A DNA stretch of 64,000 bases from Pseudomonas sp. KU43P (GCF_033095865.1 NZ_AP019365.1:4189501-4253500); one strand, 5' to 3'; positions 33,515 to 45,107 are shown, numbered from the stretch's first letter. Numbers and translations: made by a program. Notes: generated from the sequence alone by a model not told the origin.

Positions 33515-34060
33515 ATGGTTTCATCCACCCCCGCGAACCACTATTCGCGCCTGTCCATCGCCCTGCACTGGCTGATGCTGGTGCTGCTGGCCGCCGTCTA
33601 CGCCTGCATCGAGTTCCGCGGCCTGTTCCCCAAGGACAGCGCCGAGCGCAACCTGATGAAAGACCTGCACTTCATGCTTGGCCTGAGTGTGTTCGTACTG
33701 GTGTGGCTGCGCCTGGCCGTACGCCTTGTCCGCCCTGCCCCGCCCATCGTGCCCAAGCCACCGGCCTGGCAGACCGGGTTGGCGCACCTGATGCACCTGG
33801 CGCTTTACCTGTTGATGATCGGCCTACCGCTGGCCGGCTGGCTGATTCTCAGCGCTGCCGACAAGCCGGTGCCCTTCTATGGCCTGGAGCTGCCGCACCT
33901 GATCGGACCGGACCCAGACCAGGCCAAGTTCATCAAGGGCTGGCATGAGCGCGTGGCGACCTGGGGCTACTGGCTGATCGGCCTGCACGCACTGGCCGGG
34001 CTCTACCATCACTACGTGCAGCGCGACAACACGCTGCTGCGCATGCTGCCCTACAAGTAA
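33515..34060 (+). CDS. cytochrome b561
   Basis: 181 residues, four membrane helices. Heme-ligand histidines are visible in IALHWLMLVLLAAVY, DLHFMLGLSVFVLVWLRL and the final helix GYWLIGLHALAGLYHHYV, and KGWHERVATW precedes the last helix. This matches the CybB family, which takes electrons from the quinone pool. GAGGA precedes the ATG. Its 3' end overlaps the convergent PLP-enzyme gene by ten bases. Confidence 0.92.
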   Translation: MVSSTPANHYSRLSIALHWLMLVLLAAVYACIEFRGLFPKDSAERNLMKDLHFMLGLSVFVLVWLRLAVRLVRPAPPIVPKPPAWQTGLAHLMHLALYLLMIGLPLAGWLILSAADKPVPFYGLELPHLIGPDPDQAKFIKGWHERVATWGYWLIGLHALAGLYHHYVQRDNTLLRMLPYK

Positions 34061-34950
34061 CCGCGTCGCCCCTGCAGACCGCCGGTATGCAGGAAGATCA
34101 GTCGGGTGCCGGGCGCGAAACGCCCGGCCTCGACCTGGTCTCGCAGGGCCAGCAGGGCCTTGCCCGTGTAGAGCGCCTCCAACGGCAAGCCCGCATCGCC
34201 TTCTGTTTCGTTGATGAATGCCAGAAGGTCATCGTCGACTCTGGCGAAGCCGCCACGGCAGGCCGCGTGCAGCTGGTAACCGCGTGTACCCGCCAGCGCC
34301 GCTACCGTCTCAGGCACACCATGATCCCATGGCACAGCCAGGGCGCCATGCACCTCATGCACACCCGCCTCGGCCAGCACCAGGCCAGCCAACGTGGTAC
34401 CCGTGCCGGCAGCCAGCCACCAGGCGTGATAATCCGACCAACCCAGTGCAGCCAATTGCGCACGGGCCTGCTCGACGACCAATGCACATCCTTGCGCTCC
34501 AGCCATGCCGCCACCGCCCTCGGGTATGCAGTGCCAACGTGGGTATCGCGCTTGCCAAGGCGCCCAGAACCCGGCGTCGTGACGGGCGCGGTAGCCGCCG
34601 TAGCCAAGCCAGTGCAGCTCCATGCCCAGCGCCTGCAGATCTCGCACCGTGGGGGTGTCCTGGGCATGACCGCGCAGCAGGCCTGCGGTCGCGAAGCCAA
34701 AGCGCTTGCCTGCGGCGGCCAAGGCGTGGAGATGGTTGGAATGGCTGCCGCCGAGGCTGATCAGCCCTGGCGCGCCGGCTTCATGGGCTTGCTGCAGGTG
34801 ATGGCGCAGCTTGAACCATTTGTTGCCGCTGATCAGCGGGTCGATCAGGTCAAGGCGCAGGATGGCGACCTGGATGTGGGCGGCGTCCAGCCAAGGCAGG
34901 CGCAAGGGCTGCAATGGGGCTTGAGGGAGATCAAGGAAGTGAGCGGTCAT
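34051..34950 (-). CDS. PLP-dependent ACC deaminase/D-cysteine desulfhydrase family protein
   Basis: 299 residues from MTAHFLDLPQ at 34950; further upstream codons in the same frame translate a REP and are not real. The PLP lysine is in DPLISGNKWFKLRHHL, followed by SLGGSHSNHLHALAAAG, typical of the D-cysteine desulfhydrase/ACC deaminase group, and AAGTGTTLAGL for phosphate binding. Which amino acid is used cannot be told from sequence. The stop lies inside the cytochrome gene's 3' end on the other strand. Confidence 0.88.
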   Translation of the reverse strand: MTAHFLDLPQAPLQPLRLPWLDAAHIQVAILRLDLIDPLISGNKWFKLRHHLQQAHEAGAPGLISLGGSHSNHLHALAAAGKRFGFATAGLLRGHAQDTPTVRDLQALGMELHWLGYGGYRARHDAGFWAPWQARYPRWHCIPEGGGGMAGAQGCALVVEQARAQLAALGWSDYHAWWLAAGTGTTLAGLVLAEAGVHEVHGALAVPWDHGVPETVAALAGTRGYQLHAACRGGFARVDDDLLAFINETEGDAGLPLEALYTGKALLALRDQVEAGRFAPGTRLIFLHTGGLQGRRGYL

Positions 34951-34988
34951 GGACAGCAGTCTACAGGGAAACCCTGGGGGCGCATCCC

Positions 34989-35106
34989 GCCCCATCGCCG
35001 GCAAGCCGGCTCCCACATGCACCCCGCTTACCCTCTGTGGGAGCCGGCTTGCCGGCTCTCACATGCACCCCGCTTATCCTCTGTGGGAGCCGGCTTGCCG
35101 GCGATG
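34989..35106. repeat. REP cluster with two tandem 46-bp units
   Basis: A 46-bp unit occurs at 35006-35051 and 35052-35097, differing at a few positions, and is flanked by REP halves. Each unit joins the inter-REP spacer (CACATGCACCCCGCTTA) to the palindrome GAGCCGGCTTGCCGGCTC. The arrangement is the same as at 21851 but with a different spacer. Confidence 0.9.
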
Positions 35107-35121
35107 GACCGCACGGCTATC

Positions 35122-37182
<2,061 letters not shown>

Positions 37183-37340
37183 TCACGGAGTGCGGGTGCC
37201 TCGGCGGGCCCCGTCGTTTATGCCAGTGACATTAAACAGCCGTTTGAACGCGCTCAATGATCGAAACTGACAACTTATTGATCCTCCTGCGCAGCAGGAC
37301 TACCCTAGGTGATCTTTTCTTCTAGGCGCTTTACCGCTGC

Positions 37341-38459
37341 ATGCGAAAACTCCTGGCAAGCGCCCTGGCGCTGGTGATGATCGCCGCGCTCAGCGGCTAT
37401 GTCTTCTGGACCCAACAGCGCCCGGAGGGCCATTACCTCTCCGACCTGCGCATCGAGCTGGCGCTCAACCACGGGGTACCTGGAGCGCGCGGCAACCTGC
37501 TGGGCGTCGAACCGCTGCTCTACCCCAGCGACTACCAGAACCTGCAACGCCTGCACCGCAAGCTTGCGGCCTACCTGGAGCAAGCCCGTGCCCAGGGCCT
37601 GATCGGCCCGCGCACAGTGGTGGTACTGCCAGAGCACATCGGCACCTGGCTATGGGCCCGTGGCGAGAAGAACGAGCTGTACCAGGTGACCCACAGCCGT
37701 GAAGCCGAGCAGTGGCTGGAGCTGAGCAACCCGCTGCGCTACGGGCTGGCCATGTTGCGGGCCAGCGGCGATGACCGCCGCGCCGATGCACACTTGCGCA
37801 TGAAGGCCAAGCAGATGGCCAGCGACTACCAGCAACTGTTCGGCGGCCTCGCCCGGGAGTTCGGTGTCACCCTGGTGGCCGGCTCCATCGTGTTGCCCGC
37901 CCCCTATGTCGAACAGGGCGTACTGCATGCCGGCAGTGGCCCGCTGTTCAACAGCAGCCTGGTGTTTGCCGCCGATGGCTCGCTGCTGGGCCAGCCTCAG
38001 CGCCAGCAGTACCCCGACAGCGAAGTACGACGCTACATCCACCATGGCCGGCATTTCCCGCTGCAGGTGGTGCAGACACCGGCCGGGCGCCTCGGTGTGC
38101 TGATCGGCAGCGACAGCTGGTATCCGGAGAACCAGCACCAACTGGAGCAACAACAGGTACAACTGGTGGCCAATCCGGTGTTTCTCAGCGGCAAAGGCAG
38201 CTGGGAAGCACCTTGGCGTGGCAATCGGCACCAGGACGCCGCTGCCGAGCTGGCACTGCAACGTGGCGAAGTCAGCGAACAAACGGCCTGGCAACGCCTC
38301 ACCCAGGCCGCAGGAAGCCAGGTGAGCAGCATGAGCGTATTCATGCGCGGGCAGTTCTGGGAGCAGGGCAGCGACGGTCAGGGCTTTGCCCACCAGGCCG
38401 GCGAGCTGCTGGCCGGCCCGCCCAGCCATGGCGCGCGCCTGCTGAACCTGTGGTTGTAG
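37341..38459 (+). CDS. nitrilase-fold membrane-anchored protein lacking the catalytic cysteine
   Basis: 372 residues. An N-terminal signal anchor (about 4-23) is followed by a carbon-nitrogen hydrolase fold. The Glu of the triad is present (VVVLPEHIGTW, E98), but the conserved GVxIC-Y-D cysteine position reads GVLIGSDSWYPE (G256), and the Lys region reads LLGQPQRQQYPD with no lysine. It is probably a pseudoenzyme that keeps the fold for binding. It starts a two-gene unit with an AraC regulator four bases downstream, suggesting a sensor-like or accessory role. The ribosome site is weak. Confidence 0.75.
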   Translation: MRKLLASALALVMIAALSGYVFWTQQRPEGHYLSDLRIELALNHGVPGARGNLLGVEPLLYPSDYQNLQRLHRKLAAYLEQARAQGLIGPRTVVVLPEHIGTWLWARGEKNELYQVTHSREAEQWLELSNPLRYGLAMLRASGDDRRADAHLRMKAKQMASDYQQLFGGLAREFGVTLVAGSIVLPAPYVEQGVLHAGSGPLFNSSLVFAADGSLLGQPQRQQYPDSEVRRYIHHGRHFPLQVVQTPAGRLGVLIGSDSWYPENQHQLEQQQVQLVANPVFLSGKGSWEAPWRGNRHQDAAAELALQRGEVSEQTAWQRLTQAAGSQVSSMSVFMRGQFWEQGSDGQGFAHQAGELLAGPPSHGARLLNLWL

Positions 38460-38463
38460 GTCG

Positions 38464-39504
38464 ATGGCCCGCCCCCGCGTGCGCCTGGGCGACCTGTCGG
38501 TAGGGTTCGTCCAGCCTCTGGCCGAAGCCCTGCACGACCTGGGCCACGATCCGGCCCCACTGCTGCGCCGGTATGGGCTGGACGCCACCCGCCTGGCCGA
38601 AGCCGGCGCGCGCTTGTCCATTCCCCGCTACATGCACCTCGGGCATGCCGCCATCGCACTCAGTGGGCAGCCGGCGCTGGGGTTGCACATGGGGCGCCTG
38701 AGCCGCCTGGCCCAGGCCGGCCTGGCGGGCGTCACGGCAGCCCAGGCCCCTAACCTGGGCGAAGCCGCACGCACCCTGCTGCGCTTCGAACCGCTGTATG
38801 CCGCCAATTACCGTGGCCATTCGAGTTTTCTCGAGGACGCCCAGGGGGCATGGCTGCGCTTTTATTCGATCAGCCCCTATAACACCTATAACCGCTTCGT
38901 GGTCGATTCGCTGCTCGCCGGTTGGCTGGCCCAACTGGGCGCGCTGGCGGGCGGCCCGTTGCAGGCCGAACGCCTGGAGATAGAATTCGACGCCCCCGAC
39001 TATGCCGGCCACTACCAGTCGCTATGCAGCAGCACCGTGCAGTTTGGCGCCAGTGGCAACCAGTTGCGCCTGAGCCGCGCCACTCTGGAGTTGCCCAACC
39101 CGCAACACTGCCCAAGCACCTGGCAGCACCTGCTGCAATTATGCGAAGCGGAAATGCTCCAGCGCACCCGGGTGCGCAGCCTGGGCGAACGCATCACTCA
39201 CCTGCTCGGCCCGTTGCTGCATGGTGGACGTGAACCAGATCTGGAAGAAGTGGCGCTGCATCTGCAACTGCCCACCTGGACACTGCGGCGCAAACTGGCC
39301 GAAGAAGGCACCCGCTACCGCAGCCTGCTCAACGACACGCGCCGCGACCTGGCCGAGACCTACATCCGCGACACGGAACTGGCCTTCGGCGAGATCGCCT
39401 ATCTGTTGGGATTTGCATCGGCCGAAGCCTTCCAGCGCGCATTCAAGCGCTGGACGGGCGTCACGCCGGGGGAGTTTCGCCGCAGCCAGCGGCAGGTAAG
39501 CTAA
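38464..39504 (+). CDS. AraC family transcriptional regulator
   Basis: 346 residues. The N-terminal ligand-binding part has the pattern of the arabinose-binding-like AraC group (LGLHMGRLSRLAQAGLAG, SFLEDAQGAWLRFYSI). The C-terminal domain has two helix-turn-helix motifs: DLEEVALHLQLPTWTLRRKL and GEIAYLLGFASAEAFQRAFK, ending RWTGVTPGEFR. It probably regulates the upstream gene or an unlinked operon. It starts four bases after the nitrilase-fold gene. Its last bases overlap the small minus-strand gene at 39501. Confidence 0.93.
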   Translation: MARPRVRLGDLSVGFVQPLAEALHDLGHDPAPLLRRYGLDATRLAEAGARLSIPRYMHLGHAAIALSGQPALGLHMGRLSRLAQAGLAGVTAAQAPNLGEAARTLLRFEPLYAANYRGHSSFLEDAQGAWLRFYSISPYNTYNRFVVDSLLAGWLAQLGALAGGPLQAERLEIEFDAPDYAGHYQSLCSSTVQFGASGNQLRLSRATLELPNPQHCPSTWQHLLQLCEAEMLQRTRVRSLGERITHLLGPLLHGGREPDLEEVALHLQLPTWTLRRKLAEEGTRYRSLLNDTRRDLAETYIRDTELAFGEIAYLLGFASAEAFQRAFKRWTGVTPGEFRRSQRQVS

Positions 39505-39587
39505 AGCTCGGTCGCGTCGTCGGCCGGCTCCGGGGTGTCCAGCTCATAGGCCTGATACTCGAGCAGCTCTTCCTGATAGTCATCCAT
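39501..39587 (-). CDS. 28-residue small acidic protein
   Basis: The frame reads MDDYQEELLEYQAYELDTPE and ends PADDATEL. GAGGA lies eight bases upstream of the ATG at 39587. The product is strongly acidic (about ten Asp/Glu in 28 residues). The stop overlaps the stop of the AraC gene on the other strand by two bases. The spacing, ribosome site and biased composition argue for a real gene, though its size is near the lower limit for calling one. Confidence 0.55.
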   Translation of the reverse strand: MDDYQEELLEYQAYELDTPEPADDATEL

Positions 39588-39754
39588 TGCCTGCGTCCTC
39601 TTCACTCTATGTCTACATGGGTCATGCCTTCACGCTAGGCGAGCGGGATGAAGGCATGATGACAAGCTCATGAGTGATAAACGTAGCAGGTGCCAGGGAA
39701 GTTATCCCCGGCTCATCTGTAACACCGGATGTTTACAGGCGGCGCCGAGGCGTT

Positions 39755-40582
39755 TCACGGTGCGGGTGGCGTCGCCTCGGCAGGCTGGGCGTCCTGCTGC
39801 ACCTGAATCGGCGCAGCCTCGGACGGCGGTGCAACCGGCTGCGAGCCCTGGCTGTCATCCACCTGAGGCGCTGGCGCTGCTTCGCTTGCGGGAGCAACTG
39901 ATGCGGGGGCAGGTTCTGCTGCGGCAGGAGCCTCGACCACTGGCGCCGCAGGCGCAACAGGTGCCGCCGAAGCCTGCTCCGGCAGCCCGAGGTCAGGCGC
40001 CGGCTTCTCCGGCTTGGGCGCGGGCGCCTCGACCTTGGCCTTGCTGACCTTCTTCGACTTGGGCAGGTAGCTTTCCACCAGGGCGAAATAACGCTCGTAG
40101 AACTGTGGTGCGGTGACTGTCTCGCTGGCGACCTTGACCATGGAGTCGTCGCTGGAGCCGATCGGCATCGACACCGACCCCAGAATGCCTACACCCAGGC
40201 TTGCCGAGGTATTCGACTTTTTCAGCGCATAACGATCCTGCAGGGCATTGGCGAACACGGTCGAGCGCTGCTCGTCACTGCTGTCGGGCGCGCAGGTCAC
40301 GCTGAAGCTGATCTGCAGGTGGTTCTCGTTGTTCTGCTGGAAGCTTTTGTTACCCGCAACCTGGTTGGCGCCACTGCTGGTAATGATGTACCCCTGGCTC
40401 AACAGCGCACGGCGAGCAGCCTCGCACGAACCTGCCTCGGTGACCGGGAAGCTGCGCGAATAGGTGCCCGAGTCATCGAAGTTCTCATGCTCGTAGATCG
40501 CAGTTTTTTTCGAGGAGCAACCGGTCACGCCCGCCAGCACCAGGGCCAGCCCGAGCGCACCAAAGACGGATGATCTGGTCAT
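39755..40582 (-). CDS. DUF2242-like lipoprotein
   Basis: 275 residues from MTRSSVFGALGLALVLAG, with a lipobox (VTGC) at about 22. The middle part has YEHENFDDSGTYSRSFPV and ARRALLSQGYIITSSGANQV, a pattern of DUF2242. The C-terminal third is a Pro/Ala/Glu/Val-rich linker (about 185-275) with no fold. The lipid anchor is followed by SSKK, so the outer membrane is likely. The function of DUF2242 is unknown. The upstream frame reaching 40753 is not needed. Confidence 0.8.
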   Translation of the reverse strand: MTRSSVFGALGLALVLAGVTGCSSKKTAIYEHENFDDSGTYSRSFPVTEAGSCEAARRALLSQGYIITSSGANQVAGNKSFQQNNENHLQISFSVTCAPDSSDEQRSTVFANALQDRYALKKSNTSASLGVGILGSVSMPIGSSDDSMVKVASETVTAPQFYERYFALVESYLPKSKKVSKAKVEAPAPKPEKPAPDLGLPEQASAAPVAPAAPVVEAPAAAEPAPASVAPASEAAPAPQVDDSQGSQPVAPPSEAAPIQVQQDAQPAEATPPAP

Positions 40583-40704
40583 TGCGAATTCCGGATATGT
40601 CGAGAGGTGCCTATTGTGCATCACCACACCCGCACACTGAAACCGTTCATCAGTGAAGAGTCTGTCAGCTTCGTGTAAAAGTGCCTTTCGCGGAGCCGGA
40701 AACG

Positions 40705-40728
40705 AAAAAAGCGACCCTAAGGTCGCTT
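40705..40728 (-). terminator. intrinsic terminator after the first-listed tRNA-Asp gene
   Basis: On the minus strand the stem AAGCGACC-TTAG-GGTCGCTT runs into TTTTTT. It lies downstream of the last tRNA-Asp in the transcript direction and should end the tRNA unit. Confidence 0.85.
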
Positions 40729-40771
40729 TCTCGTTGTGCTTCGAGGCGTTCAAGGGGCCTCGAGGCGAAGA

Positions 40772-40848
40772 TGGCGCAGCGGACGGGACTCGAACCCGCG
40801 ACCCCCGGCGTGACAGGCCGGTATTCTAACCGACTGAACTACCGCTGC
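40772..40848 (-). tRNA. tRNA-Asp (GTC)
   Basis: 77 bases including encoded CCA. The acceptor GCAGCGG pairs with CCGCTGC; the anticodon stem GGC/GCC-type loop reads CTGTCAC with anticodon GTC. It has a normal T-loop GGTTCGAGTCC. It is one of three near-identical copies. Confidence 0.97.
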
Positions 40849-40919
40849 GTATCATCCAGGCTTGCGCCCGGTTGAAACCTGGGTCTACCCTTCCGGCGCC
40901 AAGGCCTCAGGGCAGGCAC

Positions 40920-40943
40920 AAAAAAAGCGAAACCTGTTCGCTT
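40920..40943 (-). terminator. intrinsic terminator between tRNA-Asp copies
   Basis: On the minus strand the stem AAGCGAA-CAGGT-TTCGCTT is followed by a run of T. It lies between two tRNA-Asp genes, so the downstream copy may need its own promoter or depend on readthrough. Confidence 0.75.
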
Positions 40944-40988
40944 CCTTTGTGTGTGCATCGAGGCGTTCATGGGGCCTCGAAGCAAAGA

Positions 40989-41065
40989 TGGCGCAGCGGA
41001 CGGGACTCGAACCCGCGACCCCCGGCGTGACAGGCCGGTATTCTAACCGACTGAACTACCGCTGC
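40989..41065 (-). tRNA. tRNA-Asp (GTC), second copy
   Basis: 77 bases with encoded CCA, the same sequence as the copy at 40772. The flanking bases are also similar (TTCATGGGGCCTCGA versus TTCAAGGGGCCTCGA), so the copies arose by tandem duplication of about 217 bases. Confidence 0.97.
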
Positions 41066-41163
41066 GTATCGTTCAGGCTTTCGCCCGATTGAAACTGGGT
41101 CAGCCTTCGGCATGTTTGCCGTTGGCTTCAGACCGGTGCCAGGCACCCATCTGATACTGAAAA

Positions 41164-41240
41164 TGGCGCAGCGGACGGGACTCGAACCCGCGACCCCCGG
41201 CGTGACAGGCCGGTATTCTAACCGACTGAACTACCGCTGC
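41164..41240 (-). tRNA. tRNA-Asp (GTC), third copy
   Basis: 77 bases with encoded CCA, matching the other two copies. The spacing to the second copy (98 bases) is shorter than between the first two, and no terminator was seen in that gap. Confidence 0.97.
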
Positions 41241-41320
41241 GCAGTGTGGACTTACGTCCTGTTCCTCTCTGGCCGTTGGCTTCTTTCGAAACCGCTTGCG
41301 TCAGGAACAACCTCAGGAAG

Positions 41321-41396
41321 TGGTGGGTGATGACGGGATCGAACCGCCGACCCTCTGCTTGTAAGGCAGATGCTCTCCCGGCTGAGCTAATCACCC
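41321..41396 (-). tRNA. tRNA-Val (TAC)
   Basis: 76 bases with encoded CCA; acceptor GGGTGAT pairs with ATCACCC, anticodon loop CTTACAA with anticodon TAC, T-loop GGTTCGATCCC. It is first in the transcript direction, ahead of the three tRNA-Asp genes. Confidence 0.97.
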
Positions 41397-41604
41397 TCGC
41401 GATGTTGCTTGTTGCGTTTGCTTCGCTGAGGCCGCGAAATTTACGCAGGTGCCGATGCTAAGTCAATAGCCCCGTTGGATTTTTTTTGAAAAGGCGTGAA
41501 AAGATGGGCTTGGCTTGACGTTTGTGGTGATGCGCAGATCGAGCGCCGCGCGGGCGGTGCTCGATCTCGATCACACCGCAAAGTCAACGGCGAACACCAA
41601 CGAC

Positions 41605-42378
41605 TCAGGTGTAGATCATCTTGCGGGTCATGCCGCCATCGACCACGAATTCCTGGCCGGTGACGAACGCCGCCTGGCGTGACAGCAACCAGGCCACCAT
41701 GGCCGCCACATCCTCCACGGTCCCCACCCTGCCCGTCGGATGCTGGGCATGATCGGCCTCGGTCAACGGTTCGGCACGGCGCTGGGACGGATCACGCGCA
41801 TCGATCCAGCCCGGGCTCACCGCATTTACGCGAATCTCTGGGCCAAGGCTCATGGCCAGCGCATGGGTCAAGGCCACCAGGCCGCCCTTGCTCGCCGCAT
41901 AGGCCTCGGTGTCCGGTTCGGACTGGCGGGCGCGGGTGGAGGTCAGGTTGACGATCGCGCCATTGTGCGCGCGCAGGTACGGCGCGCAATGCTTGGCCAA
42001 CAGCATCGGGCCATTGAGGTTGACCGCCAGCACCCGGTTCCATTGGGCCAGGCTCAGGCTTTCCAGGGTCTGGTTGTGCGGGTTGGCAATGGCCGCGTTG
42101 CAAACCAGCGCATCCAACCGCCCGAACTGCCCGAGCACCTGCGACACACCAGCACTGACCTGAGCTTCATCGGCCACATCCATGGTGATGAACCAGGCGT
42201 TGTCACCCAGGGCCTTGGCCACCTTGGCACCACGCGGGCGGTCAAGGTCGCTGAGCACAACCTGCCAGCCTTCGCAGATCAGCCAGGCGGCGATACCCAG
42301 GCCGATGCCGCGCGCGGCACCGGTTACCAGGGCAACCCGGCCATTATGGCCCGGCGCGCCACCCTTCCAGTCGATCAC
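41605..42378 (-). CDS. SDR family oxidoreductase
   Basis: 257 residues with a GTG start at 42378 that overlaps the metZ stop (GTGA). The Rossmann motif [10 protein letters not shown], the CNAAI segment and the catalytic YAASK are all present, with LTSTRARQ supplying the Ser. It ends [13 protein letters not shown], typical of classical short-chain dehydrogenases. The substrate is not known. It is translationally coupled to metZ, the first gene of this unit, which suggests the two are expressed together; a link to methionine metabolism is not otherwise visible. Confidence 0.9.
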   Translation of the reverse strand: MIDWKGGAPGHNGRVALVTGAARGIGLGIAAWLICEGWQVVLSDLDRPRGAKVAKALGDNAWFITMDVADEAQVSAGVSQVLGQFGRLDALVCNAAIANPHNQTLESLSLAQWNRVLAVNLNGPMLLAKHCAPYLRAHNGAIVNLTSTRARQSEPDTEAYAASKGGLVALTHALAMSLGPEIRVNAVSPGWIDARDPSQRRAEPLTEADHAQHPTGRVGTVEDVAAMVAWLLSRQAAFVTGQEFVVDGGMTRKMIYT

Positions 42379-43586
42379 AGTACGGCCAACCCACGAGCCA
42401 GGTCCGCCTTCAGGTCGGCCACGTCTTCGAGGCCGACGGCAACACGGATCAGGCTGTCACGAATGCCCGCAGCCTCACGTTCCTGCGGCGTCAGGCGGCC
42501 GTGGGAAGTGGTGGCCGGGTGGGCGATGGTGGTCTTGCTGTCACCCAGGTTGGTGGTGATGGAAATGACCCGCGTGGCATCGATGAAGCGCCAGGCGCCC
42601 TCTTTGCCACCCTTGACCTCGAAGCTCACCACTGCACCGAAACCGCTCATCTGGCGCTTGGCCAGTTCGTGCTGCGGGTGGCTTGGCAGGCCGGCGTAAT
42701 GCACCTTCTCCACGCCTTCCTGCTGCTCAAGCCATTCGGCAAGCAACTGGGCGCTCTCGCAGTGCGCACGCATGCGCAGCTTCAGGGTTTCAAGGCCTTT
42801 GGTGAAGATCCAGGCATTGAACGGGCTGAGCGTAGGGCCAGCGGTGCGCAGGAAGCCCACCACTTCTTTCATCTGCTCGGCGCGCCCTGCGACCACACCG
42901 CCCATGCAACGGCCCTGGCCGTCGATGAACTTGGTGGCCGAATGGAACACGATATCGGCACCCAGCTTGAGCGGCTGCTGCAAGGCCGGGGTGCTGAAGC
43001 AGTTGTCGACCACCAGCATGGCGCCACGGGCATGGGCGATCTCGCTGAGCGCGGCGATATCGACCAACTCGGCCAGCGGGTTGGACGGCGACTCGACGAC
43101 CAGCAGCTTGGTGTTGGCCTTGATGGCCTTTTCCCAACCGTTGAGGTCGACCAGCGGCACGTAGTCAACCTGCACGCCAAAGCGCTTGAAGTACTTCTCG
43201 AACAGGCTGATGGTCGAGCCGAACACGCTCTGCGACACCAGTACATGGTCGCCCGCGCTGCACAGCGACATCACCACGGCCAGCAGTGCTGCCATGCCGG
43301 TGGACGTCGCCACGGCCTGCTCGGCACCTTCCATGGCCGCCAGGCGCTCTTCGAAGACACGCACCGACGGGTTGGTGTAACGCGAATAGACATTGCCCGG
43401 CGTTTCGCCGGCAAAACGCGCAGCCGCATCGGCGGCCGTGCGGAACACGTAGCTGGAGGTCAGGAACAGCGCTTCGCTGTGCTCCGCCTCCGGTGAACGG
43501 CTTTGACCGGCGCGCACCGCCAGGGTGTCGAAACCGACACCCTCGAGGTCACTGTCCAGTCGCCCGGCATCCCATTGATCCGTCAT
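42375..43586 (-). CDS. metZ: O-succinylhomoserine sulfhydrylase
   Basis: 403 residues, a Cys/Met-metabolism PLP enzyme. Motifs include [27 protein letters not shown]-type binding, and the PLP lysine in [17 protein letters not shown] near residue 217. The family makes homocysteine from O-succinylhomoserine and sulfide (direct sulfhydrylation), the usual Pseudomonas route. It starts 15 bases after the purF stop. The MetZ assignment rather than MetB rests on the Pseudomonas gene order purF-metZ. Confidence 0.9.
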   Translation of the reverse strand: MTDQWDAGRLDSDLEGVGFDTLAVRAGQSRSPEAEHSEALFLTSSYVFRTAADAAARFAGETPGNVYSRYTNPSVRVFEERLAAMEGAEQAVATSTGMAALLAVVMSLCSAGDHVLVSQSVFGSTISLFEKYFKRFGVQVDYVPLVDLNGWEKAIKANTKLLVVESPSNPLAELVDIAALSEIAHARGAMLVVDNCFSTPALQQPLKLGADIVFHSATKFIDGQGRCMGGVVAGRAEQMKEVVGFLRTAGPTLSPFNAWIFTKGLETLKLRMRAHCESAQLLAEWLEQQEGVEKVHYAGLPSHPQHELAKRQMSGFGAVVSFEVKGGKEGAWRFIDATRVISITTNLGDSKTTIAHPATTSHGRLTPQEREAAGIRDSLIRVAVGLEDVADLKADLARGLAVL

Positions 43587-43601
43587 GCCGCTGCTCCCTG
43601 A

Positions 43602-45107
43602 TCAGTTGTTGTAGAGGTCGATGATTGCGCTGACGGCCTGATTCTTCACCTTGGCCAGGTCGTTACGGGCCTGCTCGATGCGATCGAGGTAGGCTTCGTC
43701 GATGTCGCCAGTGACGTATTCACCGTTGAACACCGCGCAATCGAAATGCTCGATCTTGATCTTGCCGCCACCGACCGAGTCGATCAGGTCTGGCAGGTCC
43801 TGGTAGACCAGCCAGTCGGCGCCGATCAACTCGGCCACCTGTTCGGTGGTGCGGTTGTGGGCGATCAGTTCGTGAGCGCTCGGCATGTCGATGCCGTAGA
43901 CGTTGGGGTAGCGCACCGCGGGGGCCGCGGAGCAGAAGTAGACGTTCTTGGCACCGGCTTCCCGGGCCATCTGGATGATCTGCTTGCAAGTGGTGCCGCG
44001 CACGATCGAGTCGTCGACCAGCATCACGTTCTTGCCGCGGAACTCCAGCTCGATGGCGTTGAGCTTCTGGCGTACCGACTTCTTGCGCGCAGCCTGGCCG
44101 GGCATGATGAAGGTGCGGCCGATGTAGCGGTTCTTGACGAAGCCTTCGCGGAACTTGACGCCCAGGCGGTTGGCCAGCTCGAGTGCGGCAGTACGGCTGG
44201 TGTCCGGGATCGGGATGACCACATCGATGTCGTGTTCCGGGCGCTCGCGCATGATCTTGTCGGCGAGCTTCTCACCCATGCGCAGACGTGCCTTGTACAC
44301 CGAGATACCGTCGATGATCGAGTCAGGGCGGGCCAGGTAGACGTGTTCGAAGATGCAAGGCTGCAGTTTCGGGCTTTGCGCGCACTGCTTGGTGTACAGC
44401 TGGCCTTCTTCGGTGATGTACACCGCTTCGCCCGGCGCGAGGTCGCGGATCAGGGTGAAACCGAGCACGTCCAGGGCCACGCTTTCCGAGGCGATCATGT
44501 ATTCCACGCCTTCGTCGGTGTGACGCTGGCCGAACACCACCGGGCGGATACCGTTGGGGTCACGGAAGCCCACGATGCCGTAGCCGGTGACCATTGCCAC
44601 CACGGCATAGCCACCCACGCAGCGGCTGTGCACGTGGGAGACCGCAGCGAACACGTCTTCTTCGGTCGGCTGCAGCTTGCCACGCACGGCCAGCTCATGG
44701 GCGAACACGTTCAGCAGCACTTCCGAGTCGGAATTGGTGTTGACGTGGCGCAGGTCGGATTCGTAGATCTCCTTGGCCAGCTGCTCGACGTTGGTCAGGT
44801 TACCGTTGTGCGCCAGGGTGATGCCGTACGGCGAGTTGACGTAGAACGGCTGGGCTTCGGCCGAGGTGGAGCTGCCCGCAGTCGGGTAGCGCACGTGACC
44901 GATACCCATGTGGCCTACCAGGCGCTGCATGTGGCGCTGCTGGAAGACGTCGCGCACCAGGCCATTATCCTTGCGCAGGAACAACCGGCCGTCGTGGCTG
45001 GTCACGATACCGGCAGCGTCCTGGCCGCGGTGCTGGAGGACCGTAAGCGCGTCATACAGCGCCTGATTGACGTTCGACTTACCGACGATACCGACGATGC
45101 CACACAT
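43602..45107 (-). CDS. purF: amidophosphoribosyltransferase
   Basis: 501 residues from ATG at 45107, placing Cys at position 2 as required for the glutaminase nucleophile (MCGIVGIVG). The PRPP-binding motif [13 protein letters not shown] is present. It catalyses the first committed step of purine synthesis. The frame extends three codons upstream to a TTG but the Cys2 rule fixes the start. It lies between cvpA and metZ, the usual order. Confidence 0.97.
   Translation of the reverse strand: MCGIVGIVGKSNVNQALYDALTVLQHRGQDAAGIVTSHDGRLFLRKDNGLVRDVFQQRHMQRLVGHMGIGHVRYPTAGSSTSAEAQPFYVNSPYGITLAHNGNLTNVEQLAKEIYESDLRHVNTNSDSEVLLNVFAHELAVRGKLQPTEEDVFAAVSHVHSRCVGGYAVVAMVTGYGIVGFRDPNGIRPVVFGQRHTDEGVEYMIASESVALDVLGFTLIRDLAPGEAVYITEEGQLYTKQCAQSPKLQPCIFEHVYLARPDSIIDGISVYKARLRMGEKLADKIMRERPEHDIDVVIPIPDTSRTAALELANRLGVKFREGFVKNRYIGRTFIMPGQAARKKSVRQKLNAIELEFRGKNVMLVDDSIVRGTTCKQIIQMAREAGAKNVYFCSAAPAVRYPNVYGIDMPSAHELIAHNRTTEQVAELIGADWLVYQDLPDLIDSVGGGKIKIEHFDCAVFNGEYVTGDIDEAYLDRIEQARNDLAKVKNQAVSAIIDLYNN

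Noticed and set aside
34951-35022. N-terminal extension of the PLP enzyme starting MHVGAGLPAMG
   Set aside because: The extension is a translated REP element; the real start is MTAHFLDLPQ.
40681-41330. plus-strand frames repeating MAQRTGLEPATPGVTG
   Set aside because: They read through the tRNA-Asp genes in antisense; the repeated peptide is just the three tRNA copies.
41537-41566. hairpin GATCGAGC/GCTCGATC as terminator of the metZ-SDR unit
   Set aside because: It has no T-run on either strand and lies about 40 bases after the stop; too weak to list.
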